64,000 bases of DNA, from positions 1-64,000 of the forward strand of contig NZ_AUCT01000003.1 of NCBI RefSeq assembly GCF_000429905.1, written 5' to 3'. The notes below the pieces were generated by a model, which saw nothing but the letters and a program-made list of their open reading frames with translations, had not been told where the DNA came from and did no database searches. Every line of letters begins with the position of its first letter. Position 1 is the stretch's first letter. This stretch comes from Desulfatibacillum aliphaticivorans DSM 15576 (GTDB lineage Bacteria > Desulfobacterota > Desulfobacteria > Desulfobacterales > Desulfatibacillaceae). Shown in pieces: positions 51,017 to 58,434 of the stretch. The translations under genes and the position numbers were made by a program.

Positions 51017-51628
51017 CTAATCTTCCGACAAAATGCGCTCGGCGCGCTGGCGAGCCTGTTCAAAAGGCTCGGGCTTGTATGGGTCGATCCATGCCTGGGC
51101 GGCGGAATCCGGCCCCATGACAAAAAACAAGGACTGCACCAAAAAGAACAGCCACACGGCCAAGGCCCATGTCAGGCCCGAATGGGGAGAAAGCAGATTC
51201 ACCAGCACGGCGCCGCCTGCGCTCACGCCCAGTTCCACGGCCAGGGACCTGGCGCCTTTTCCCGCAAAGCAAACCCCGCTGCGAATCCAGGCCAGAATGA
51301 CAATGGCCGCAACCAGGAAGCTGGTTTGAGGCAGTCCCACAAAGGCCAGAGCCAGCAACAGAAACAAGGGGAACAGGCAGGTCAAAAACTTGGCCCCGCT
51401 CCACCTGCGAAGCAGCCAGGCGTATCCGGCCAAAAAGATCCACAAGGTCATGCGGAAGGCCCAATACGGTCCGGAGATCAGGTTCAGGGAAAAGTACGCC
51501 GGGATAAAGGCCAGGCCGCAGGCCAGGGCGTACCAGATGGTTCCGGAAAAATGGCTGCGCATGGCCCTGACCTCCCGTTCCAGGCCTTGGGCGGGGGCGT
51601 CGTTTAAGTAGGCAAAGTTGTTATTCAT
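51017..51628 (-). CDS. Membrane protein, function unknown
   Basis: 203 residues from ATG 51628 with AGGAGG upstream. About five or six hydrophobic segments (WYALACGLAFIPAYFSLNL, WIFLAGYAWLLRRW, CLFPLFLLLALAFVGLPQ, FLVAAIVILAWIRSGV, LTWALAVWLFFLVQSLFFV). The end is charged and soluble. The start overlaps the PspA-like gene stop by 8 bp, so it is its likely partner, comparable to other membrane proteins encoded next to PspA. Confidence 0.7.
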   Translation of the reverse strand: MNNNFAYLNDAPAQGLEREVRAMRSHFSGTIWYALACGLAFIPAYFSLNLISGPYWAFRMTLWIFLAGYAWLLRRWSGAKFLTCLFPLFLLLALAFVGLPQTSFLVAAIVILAWIRSGVCFAGKGARSLAVELGVSAGGAVLVNLLSPHSGLTWALAVWLFFLVQSLFFVMGPDSAAQAWIDPYKPEPFEQARQRAERILSED

Positions 51629-52163
51629 GGCGCAAAGCCTCCTTGCGTTTTTCAAGCTCCCATTGAATTTCCTCGTCGCTCAAATCCTGCCCGGCGAAGG
51701 ACGCGCCCTGGACGCCGCTATACTCCTGGTTCTTTTTCGCCGCCATAAACGCATCGGCCTGGACTTTCAGGCGTTCGTGCACCAGGGCTTTTTCCTCCAT
51801 GTCCTGCTGCAGGCGGGATATTTCCCGATTCAGCTCCTGGATTTGCAAATCCAGCTTCTGGACGACGCCGGTCACGGTTTTGTGCTTGCGGATTAAAAAT
51901 TTGGCGATGTCGTCCTTTTCCTTTTTCACGGCTTCGCAAAGGTCCTGATCCACTTTTTCCGCCAGCTCCTCCTGGGCCTTGAGGTTGGCTTTCAGGTTGT
52001 CCCTTCTGGCGGAAAGCCGGGACAGCTTGATGCGCTCCCGGGACATGGCGTCTTCCATTTCCCGCAGGCATTGGGCCAGGACCAGGCCTTTGTCTTCGAT
52101 CTGATCCATGACCCCGTGAATGTCCGCTTTGCACAGCCTGGTTAATCTTGTCATAATTCCCAT
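51621..52163 (-). CDS. PspA/IM30 family membrane-stress protein
   Basis: 180 residues from ATG 52163 with AAGGAGG upstream. Long coiled-coil helices (CLREMEDAMSRERIKLSRLS, VVQKLDLQIQELNREISRL, MEEKALVHERLKVQADAF) and an N-terminal TRLTRLCKADIHGVMDQIED amphipathic region are typical. PspA-type proteins bind and stabilise the inner membrane under stress. Shorter than E. coli PspA (222) at the C-terminus. No pspF or pspB/C nearby; the partner appears to be the membrane gene downstream. Confidence 0.75.
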   Translation of the reverse strand: MGIMTRLTRLCKADIHGVMDQIEDKGLVLAQCLREMEDAMSRERIKLSRLSARRDNLKANLKAQEELAEKVDQDLCEAVKKEKDDIAKFLIRKHKTVTGVVQKLDLQIQELNREISRLQQDMEEKALVHERLKVQADAFMAAKKNQEYSGVQGASFAGQDLSDEEIQWELEKRKEALRHE

Positions 52164-52529
52164 TTGGCGGCCTCCTTGATTGAAAATTCCGTCAAACCCA
52201 TCCTCCTTTCCGTCCTTCCCCGATGGGAGGGGGAAGGACAAAGGCTTGATGGCTTTGATGATGAAGCGCGTTGGGTATTGTCGAGATGGATTTCCTTGTT
52301 TTACAGGGATTCAAGGCCTACAACCGCCCTGAATCCTTCCTTTGACGTTTTGCGCTTCATCTGCAATCCCACGCGGAGCATGGGGTTGGTAAAAATGTTT
52401 GCCGGACGGGCCTGCACGCACATTGCCTTTTTAAGTTTGACAGGGTGCAATCAGGCATGACGGTTATTGTTTGGTTACAACAATGCGATGCAAAACCGCC
52501 CGGCAAGCAAATTTTATGTCTGGCAAGCT
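52164..52529. other. Intergenic region between PspA-like gene and VWA gene
   Basis: About 365 bp without a gene. Contains the dispersed hairpin GTCCTTCCCC / GGGGAAGGAC at 52212-52239 (10-bp stem, 8-nt loop). Between it and the VWA stop nothing was found. The right edge should end transcription of the VWA gene; no strong T run was seen. Confidence 0.5.
52212..52239. repeat. CCTTCCCC-type hairpin
   Basis: Arms GTCCTTCCCC (52212-52221) and GGGGAAGGAC (52230-52239), loop GATGGGAG. The same arm CCTTCCCCC with GGGGGAAGGAC occurs before the DUF559 gene at 56751. Confidence 0.75.
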
Positions 52530-53972
52530 CTATTTAATTCCCCGGCGGTCCTTATACCCTTCGTATTGCATGGACTTGGAAACCGATCTTTGCTTTTGCA
52601 TGACCTCCGAGGAGTCTCCGGTAAAGGTTTCGTCCACCTTGTCCATTAGGGCCTCGCAGTCTTCGTTAAGATTGGACTCCACGCTGGGCGAATTCACCAC
52701 GCTGTTTTGCACCTGGATGCTCTGGCGGTACTCTTGGATGCGATGCTTGGCCTGATCCTTGTCGCCGGCCTTGATGTCCGCGGCCACCTCTTCCTTGAGG
52801 ACGTTCCAGTCCGCATTAAGCACCTTCTCCTCCCAGGCTTCCCTGGATACGGATTCCAAAGCGGCCATGGCGTTTTGGGTCACCTGCACTTCAAAGGATT
52901 GGGGGCACATGGCCGTCAGGGTTTGGCCTTCGTGCACATAGGTTGCCTTGACGCCGTCAAAATTCAGGATTTCACCGGCGTCGCCGTTGGCATGCAGCCG
53001 AATGTACAGGGTGCGGGATTGCCCGGAAAGAAGAGCGCCGGGAGAGATAAACGCTCCGTTTTCCCTGTTGATCACGGGATATCCGTTGGCGGAAACCGCA
53101 GTCACGCCCTTGGGCAAAGGCAGATGGATGGAAAGAGCGCTGGCAGCTACGGCCCGGGTCCAGTTGGCTTCCTCCTGAAAGACGGCCAAAAAATCGCCGG
53201 GTTTTTCCAGGTAGTAATACCGGCCCCTGCCGCCGTCCGCCACGGTTGCCATAAGCTGCTCGTTAAAATCCTGGCCCAGACCCACGGTGGTTACGGAATA
53301 AACCAGGCCGTCGTCCCGGAGCCCGGCCATGGCGGCAAGTTGATTGGGATCAGTGACGCCCTGGTTGGCCTGGCCGTCGGAAATCAGGATGACCTTGCCC
53401 ATGCGGCCGGGATCGCCAAAGGCTCTCAAGACGTTTACGCCTTTTTCCAGGCCGCCGCCCAGATTGGTGCCGCCGCCCGCCGGAATGGAGTCCACCATCC
53501 AGTTGAGGGAATTGCGTTTGTCGTTCGTCAGATAATGCAGGCCATCCCCGCCGTCCACGGAGTTGGAATAGGTCACCAAAGAGAAACGGTCCTGGCTGCG
53601 TAGTCCTTCCACCAGGCCCTTGACCGCCGCCTTGGCGTCCCGGATTTTCCGGCCGCCCATGGACCCGCTTCTATCCAGGACGATCACCATGTCCACGGGC
53701 CTGGTTTTGGTTTGCTCCGGCGCCAGAACCTCGTCTGCGGTCATGGTCAGGACCAGGTCGAACATGCGGTCCCCGGTTGCGTGGATTTTATCCTGGGTCA
53801 ATTCTCCGGTCAGGGCGACGATGCCGTTTTTCACCGGTTTGATTGCAACCGGCGGTATCGCGGGCGCGACAGGCGGGGGGGCGACAACGCCCGCGCTTCT
53901 GTTGGCGTAAGCCATGGCGGCGAATGTCGCCGCGATAAGGACTCCTACGAGTATAAGGGCTTTGGCTTTCAT
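52530..53972 (-). CDS. Exported VWA-domain protein
   Basis: 480 residues. A signal-anchor (ALILVGVLIAATFAAMAYA) precedes a von Willebrand A domain with the MIDAS DxSxS in VIVLDRSGSMGGRKI (about residue 97), the Thr in SIPAGGGTNLGGGLEKG and the Asp in VILISDGQANQG. The C-terminal part is helical (KDQAKHRIQEYRQSIQVQNS). Such proteins form adhesive or assembly surfaces. It lies 16 bp downstream of the larger VWA gene on the same strand, so both belong to one transcript. Confidence 0.8.
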   Translation of the reverse strand: MKAKALILVGVLIAATFAAMAYANRSAGVVAPPPVAPAIPPVAIKPVKNGIVALTGELTQDKIHATGDRMFDLVLTMTADEVLAPEQTKTRPVDMVIVLDRSGSMGGRKIRDAKAAVKGLVEGLRSQDRFSLVTYSNSVDGGDGLHYLTNDKRNSLNWMVDSIPAGGGTNLGGGLEKGVNVLRAFGDPGRMGKVILISDGQANQGVTDPNQLAAMAGLRDDGLVYSVTTVGLGQDFNEQLMATVADGGRGRYYYLEKPGDFLAVFQEEANWTRAVAASALSIHLPLPKGVTAVSANGYPVINRENGAFISPGALLSGQSRTLYIRLHANGDAGEILNFDGVKATYVHEGQTLTAMCPQSFEVQVTQNAMAALESVSREAWEEKVLNADWNVLKEEVAADIKAGDKDQAKHRIQEYRQSIQVQNSVVNSPSVESNLNEDCEALMDKVDETFTGDSSEVMQKQRSVSKSMQYEGYKDRRGIK

Positions 53973-53988
53973 GGCGCTCTCCTTTATT

Positions 53989-55665
53989 CTAGCTATTCAG
54001 TTCACGGCAGGTTTTCACCAGTTTGATGAATTCGGCGCGGTATCCCATTTCGTCGGGGCCCACGGACTCCTCGGCCATGCTTTGGATCTGGCCCCAGGTC
54101 AGGCGCTCGGCGTAGGGAGAGTTTCTCAGCAGCATGCCCCAGCCTGCCACGGCCGCGGAAAACCGGAAGTCATCGGATGTATCGCCGAATTCCATGGACG
54201 ATTCGTCCAGCACCCGGGTGATAAGCCTGCTGCGGTTTTCCTCGGGATTCTTGTAGCGAAATTTGATGGTAAGGATTTCGTTGCTGTTCCGGAGCTCAGG
54301 GACGGGTTCGCTTTCCTGATATTTTAGGGGATCGACCCTTTGGGCGCCCATGCCCAGCCCGGCGGGAACGATTTCGTATAATGCGGTAACGGAATGGCCC
54401 GGCCCGATTTCTCCGGCGTCTTTCAGATCGTTGTTGAAATCCTCCGCCGCCAGCAGCCTGTTTTCATAGCCCACCAGACGGTACTGACTGACCCTGGCCG
54501 GATTGAATTCCACCTGGATCTTCACGTCTTTGGCCAGGGTGAACATGTTGGCCCGCATGTCCTGCACAAAGACTTTGTGCGCTTCCCTGCGGCTGTCGAT
54601 ATAATAGAAATTTCCGTTGCCGGCGTTGGAGATGGCTTCCATTTTTTCGTCTTTGTAATTGCCCATGCCGAAGCCGCAGATGGTCAGATAAATTCCGGCC
54701 CTGCGCTTTTCTTCGATCATGCGCACCAGTTCCGGGGTGGAGGAGACGCCCACGTTGAAGTCGCCGTCCGTGCAAAGAATCACCCGGTTATTGCCTTCGG
54801 GAATGAGATTTTCCCAGGCCACCCTGTAGGCCAGCTCAATGCCTTGGCCGCCGGCCGTGGAGCCCCCGGCTTCCAGGCGGTCAAGCGCCTTGATGATTGT
54901 GCGTCTATGCCGCGCAGATGTGGAAGGAAGAGCCAGCCCCGCCGATCCGGCGTAGGTCACAATGGACACACGGTCATTGCGGCCCAACTCTCTCACCAGC
55001 ATTTCCATGGATTCTTTAACCAAAGGCAGCTTGCCTCTGCTGCCCATGGAACCTGAAACATCCAAAAGGAACACCAGGTTGGAGGGCTTGACGTCTTTGT
55101 AATTCAGGCGCTTGCCTTGAAGCCCCACATGCACAAGCATGTTGTCCCTGTTCCACGGGCATTGGGACATTTCCATGGTGATGGAAAAGGGATCTTCGCC
55201 CTTGGGCTGGGGGTAGTCGTAATGAAAATAGTTGATCATTTCTTCAATGCGCACCGCATCCACGGGCGGCATGCCGCCGTTTGTCAAAAAGCGCCGCACG
55301 TTGGAGTAGGACGCCGTATCCACGTCAATGGAAAAGGTGGACAAAGGATCATAAAGAGGAGATTTAAACCCTCCTTCGTGAATGGATGCGTACTCTTCCG
55401 CACTGAACTCAGAGCCATCGTTGTATAAGGCGTAACTCCGCTCTGACTTGGGGACGGGGCAGTGTTGGGCCGCCGACATCGAAAGAGCAGGCCCCGTGGA
55501 CTTTGAGGTGTAACCGCTGTAACCGGTCATGGCGTCTTCGCTCACAGTCTTTTGAGAGCAACTGGTGAGCGAAACCGCGGCCGACCCGGCCAGGCAGACG
55601 ATGGCAATGATCAACAGGGCGTAAGTGACGACGTCTCGCAGAATCTGTTCCTTTTGGCTTTGCAT
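53989..55665 (-). CDS. VWA-domain lipoprotein, YfbK-type
   Basis: 558 residues. A lipobox-like end of the signal peptide (SAAVSLTSC) suggests a lipid anchor on Cys 36. Then a vWF_A-type N-terminal region (LYDPLSTFSIDVDTASYSNV, MPPVDAVRIEEMINYFHYDY), a VWA domain with MIDAS VFLLDVSGSMGSRGKL (about residue 200) and STAGGQGIELAY, and a DUF3520-like C-terminal region (LAKDVKIQVEFNPARVSQYR). The divergent neighbour is a response regulator (55917), so the two may share a control region. Confidence 0.85.
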   Translation of the reverse strand: MQSQKEQILRDVVTYALLIIAIVCLAGSAAVSLTSCSQKTVSEDAMTGYSGYTSKSTGPALSMSAAQHCPVPKSERSYALYNDGSEFSAEEYASIHEGGFKSPLYDPLSTFSIDVDTASYSNVRRFLTNGGMPPVDAVRIEEMINYFHYDYPQPKGEDPFSITMEMSQCPWNRDNMLVHVGLQGKRLNYKDVKPSNLVFLLDVSGSMGSRGKLPLVKESMEMLVRELGRNDRVSIVTYAGSAGLALPSTSARHRRTIIKALDRLEAGGSTAGGQGIELAYRVAWENLIPEGNNRVILCTDGDFNVGVSSTPELVRMIEEKRRAGIYLTICGFGMGNYKDEKMEAISNAGNGNFYYIDSRREAHKVFVQDMRANMFTLAKDVKIQVEFNPARVSQYRLVGYENRLLAAEDFNNDLKDAGEIGPGHSVTALYEIVPAGLGMGAQRVDPLKYQESEPVPELRNSNEILTIKFRYKNPEENRSRLITRVLDESSMEFGDTSDDFRFSAAVAGWGMLLRNSPYAERLTWGQIQSMAEESVGPDEMGYRAEFIKLVKTCRELNS

Positions 55666-55916
55666 GATTTCCTCCCCTTGATTATTTGTAATGAGCCGTA
55701 CTTTCTCCTTACGGGGCTATGATGCGCCCGGAGCGGCCTTAGGCGCAATTCAAAGAACTGCAAAAACGGAAGACCGGTTTTTTGCATAAGTTTTGCTTTT
55801 TCCCAGGGCGGATTGGTGCTAAGCTAAGGCCTGGAATTTGTTGACTGTTGTGATGCGTTTCACATCACCCGCCTGGGGCGCGATAATATTTGGAACAGGT
55901 TTTGCGGGGCATTAAC

Positions 55917-56624
55917 ATGAAAGAACCAAGGGCGAGCATTCTACTGGTGGAAGACGACCCGGCTATTTCCCGGGGCCTGTTGGACGTATTTGTGTTCAAC
56001 GGATTTGCAGCCAAGGGCGTGGAAGACGGCAAGCAGGGCCTGGACGAGGCCTTGTCCGGCCAGTACGACCTGGTGATTTTGGACGTCATGCTGCCGTCCA
56101 TGGACGGATTTTCCATCTGCCGCAAGCTGCGGGAGGTCAAGCCCTCCCAGGCCATTATCATGTTGACGGCCAAAGGCTCGGAAAACGACATTGTAACCGG
56201 TTTCAGCGCAGGGGCCGACGACTACGTGAGCAAGCCTTTTTCCCTAAAAGAGCTGATGGTGCGTGTGGAGGCGGTCCTCAGGCGATCCGGCAAGAATTTG
56301 GGAACCGCCAAGGTGAGCATCGGCGGAATCATCTTTGACGAGGCTCAGCTTAAAGCGGCCTACGAAGACAAAACCGAGGAGCTGACCCGCCGGGAAATGG
56401 ATATCGTCCTGTATTTGCATCGCCAGGAAGGACGGATTGTGCCCAAACGGGAGCTTTTGTTGGAGGTCTGGCACTATAACGATCCGGACGTGGAAACCCG
56501 CACCGTGGACATCCATGTATTGAAGCTGAGAAAAAAGATTACGGAACTGGCTGGAGAGGACAAGCCCCTAATCGTGACAGTGCGAGGGGAAGGATACAAG
56601 CTGGAAATACCAATGATGATTTGA
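55917..56624 (+). CDS. OmpR-family response regulator
   Basis: 235 residues from ATG 55917. Receiver domain (ILLVEDDPAISRGLLDVF, phospho-Asp in LVILDVMLPSMDG, Lys in DDYVSKPFS) and a winged-helix DNA-binding domain (ELTRREMDIVLYLHRQEGRI, TRTVDIHVLKLRKKI). Its likely kinase is at 58431-60548, with two unrelated genes between. The gene is divergent from the VWA operon, a candidate target. Confidence 0.88.
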   Translation: MKEPRASILLVEDDPAISRGLLDVFVFNGFAAKGVEDGKQGLDEALSGQYDLVILDVMLPSMDGFSICRKLREVKPSQAIIMLTAKGSENDIVTGFSAGADDYVSKPFSLKELMVRVEAVLRRSGKNLGTAKVSIGGIIFDEAQLKAAYEDKTEELTRREMDIVLYLHRQEGRIVPKRELLLEVWHYNDPDVETRTVDIHVLKLRKKITELAGEDKPLIVTVRGEGYKLEIPMMI

Positions 56625-56750
56625 GGGATGATGGACAATTTTTGTCGCCCCTCGCATTGTAGTCGCGAGGTCTCCTCGCAAAAAATGGAATTCCATGGGG
56701 TCGAATATACCGGCGCCGTGTTTAGGATGGAAAGTCCTTCAATCATGGTC

Positions 56751-56773
56751 CCTTCCCCCCTGGCGGGGGAAGG
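56751..56773. repeat. CCTTCCCCC hairpin upstream of DUF559 gene
   Basis: Arms CCTTCCCCC and GGGGGAAGG form a 9-bp stem with a CTGGC loop, about 25 bp before the DUF559 start. Pairs with the hairpin at 57221 to flank the gene. Confidence 0.75.
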
Positions 56774-56796
56774 ACAGGATGGGGGGGTAATCGCCG

Positions 56797-57147
56797 ATGA
56801 AACCAAAAGCTGCTCAAAGCATGGAAAGGGCGAAGGCGCTTCGATCCAACATGACTGAGGCGGAGAAGAAATTGTGGCAACGCCTGCGAAAACGTCAGGT
56901 GCAAGGCTGCAAGTTCCGCAGGCAGTTTTCCATCGGCGCATACATTGTGGATTTCGTGTGTTTGGAAAAGCGGCTTATTGTGGAACTGGACGGAGGTCAG
57001 CATAAACAGCAAGCCTCTTATGATTCCTTTAGAACAGCTTGGTTGGAGGCCAATAATTTTTGCATACTGCGATTCTGGAACAATCAGGTGATGCAAAATA
57101 CCGACGAAGTCGTTCAGGCCATATTCAACAAGCTGTCCCAGGCGTGA
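56797..57147 (+). CDS. DUF559 endonuclease-domain protein
   Basis: 116 residues. The PD-(D/E)xK-like core of DUF559/Vsr relatives is visible: NMTEAEKKLWQRLRKRQVQG, then FSIGAYIVDFVC and LIVELDGGQH with catalytic Asp and Glu-x-Asp, and FCILRFWNNQVM. No ribosome binding site is obvious. The gene is bounded by two GC-rich hairpins (56751 and 57221) and separates the response-regulator gene from its probable kinase partner. Such small nuclease genes with hairpin flanks are often mobile or repeat-linked. Confidence 0.8.
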   Translation: MKPKAAQSMERAKALRSNMTEAEKKLWQRLRKRQVQGCKFRRQFSIGAYIVDFVCLEKRLIVELDGGQHKQQASYDSFRTAWLEANNFCILRFWNNQVMQNTDEVVQAIFNKLSQA

Positions 57148-57220
57148 AATGGAGGAAATCATATGGTTTCTTCGCCCATGATAACGTCGTGTGGGGAGCG
57201 AAAAATCACCCCCTCCCCGG

Positions 57221-57243
57221 CCCTCCCCCGTCAAGGGGGAGGG
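57221..57243. repeat. CCCTCCCCC hairpin downstream of DUF559 gene
   Basis: Arms CCCTCCCCC and GGGGGAGGG, loop GTCAA, preceded by ATCACCCCCTCCCCGG. It resembles hairpin B near the ZraP units and hairpin 56751. Confidence 0.75.
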
Positions 57244-57539
57244 AGTGTTGCAAGCCGTGAGGGATGCGGTTAGTAACCGTCTTCCAAGGTTGAAACGGCA
57301 TAACAGCGCGATTCCCGCGCTGGTTGGGCTGGGAGATCCAGCCCCTACTTCGGGCGGGGCAAGCCCTGCACCCTACAGGGCTGAACAGGCCGTCGCCGCC
57401 GGAGACTCGTTCTCACGCTTTTCGTGAGCATGCATACGGGGGCTGCATAGAGGAGATTGCCTCCCCTCAGGCAAGTTGACGTTGGGTTCGAAGTCCACAA
57501 GCGCAGTTGAAGGCTTTCTGCATAAAAGCCGGACTTCTT

Positions 57540-57599
57540 AACCCAACCTACGGCTCAGCTTGACGCGATGCAGGTTGGGTTGAACTTGCGAAACCCAAC
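57540..57599. repeat. AACCCAACCT/AGGTTGGGTT repeat element
   Basis: AACCCAACCT at 57540-57549 and AGGTTGGGTT at 57572-57581 pair over 10 bp, and GTTGGGTT at 57574-57581 can also pair with AACCCAAC at 57592-57599. The TTGGGTT sequence also occurs at 57482. This shape resembles widespread REP-type elements containing AGGTTGGGTT. Confidence 0.65.
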
Positions 57600-57660
57600 A
57601 AGAAAGTAAAATAATTACAATTACTTGGATTATTTTTTTGTTGGATCGGAGGGTTTTTTA

Positions 57661-58434
57661 ATGATCGGCGCTATCGCAGGGGATGTAATCGGGTCGGTGT
57701 ACGAGGCGGTCAATAACAAGTCCCTGTTTTTTCCGCTGTTCAGCCCCTATTCCAGGTTCACGGACGACACCGTGCTGACCGTGGCCATTGCCCAGGCCAT
57801 TCTGAAAGAAAGGCCTTACCTGGACTGCATCAGGGAGTTTGGACGCAAATATCCCAACGCCGGGTTCGGCGGCCATTTTTACGACTGGCTGTTTGCCGCC
57901 AATCCCCTGCCCTACAACAGTTGGGGCAATGGCTCGGCCATGCGGGTGAGCCCGGTGGGATTCGCCTTTGACGACATGGACAAGGTGCTGGAGGAGGCGA
58001 AAAAATCCGCCGAGGTTTCCCATAATCATCCAGAGGGGATCAAGGGCGCCCAGGCCGTGGCCTGCGCCGTATTTCTTGCTCGCAAAGGCGCGGGCAAGGA
58101 GGATATCCGGGGGGAAATCGCGGCGCGCTTCGATTACAACATGGACCGCACCGTGGATGAAATCCGCCCCAATTATGCGTTTGACGTATCGTGCCAGGGT
58201 TCGGTCCCGGAGGCGATCATCGCCTTTTTGGACTCCGAAAATTTTGAGGACGCCATTCGTCAGGCTATCTCCCTGGGCGGAGATAGCGACACCATCGGCT
58301 GCATGGCCGGGGCCATCGCCCAGGCTTATTACAAAGGAGTTCCCGGGGAAATCGCGGGAGAAGTCCGGTCTCGTCTTCCCGAGGAGTTTTTGAACATCAT
58401 CGACGAATTTAACAAGGTGTACGGCCTTTCATGA
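57661..58434 (+). CDS. ADP-ribosylglycohydrolase family protein (DraG-like)
   Basis: 257 residues from ATG 57661 (GGAGGG 6 nt upstream). Family features: GAIAGDVIGSVYEAVN at the start, the metal ligands in FTDDTVLTVAIAQAI, then SHNHPEGIKGAQAVA and the second metal site in LGGDSDTIGCMAGAIAQA. It removes ADP-ribose from proteins or other acceptors. Its stop overlaps the ATG of the sensor kinase (ATGA), which suggests the two are made together; whether it acts on the kinase, the regulator or another protein is unknown. Confidence 0.88.
   Translation: MIGAIAGDVIGSVYEAVNNKSLFFPLFSPYSRFTDDTVLTVAIAQAILKERPYLDCIREFGRKYPNAGFGGHFYDWLFAANPLPYNSWGNGSAMRVSPVGFAFDDMDKVLEEAKKSAEVSHNHPEGIKGAQAVACAVFLARKGAGKEDIRGEIAARFDYNMDRTVDEIRPNYAFDVSCQGSVPEAIIAFLDSENFEDAIRQAISLGGDSDTIGCMAGAIAQAYYKGVPGEIAGEVRSRLPEEFLNIIDEFNKVYGLS

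Larger units (their letters stand above)
57148..57660. other. Repeat-rich intergenic region
   Basis: About 510 bp between the DUF559 gene and the ADP-ribosylglycohydrolase gene. Contains the hairpin at 57221-57243 and the AACCCAACCT element near 57540-57599. Short frames across it are not credible genes. Confidence 0.6.
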
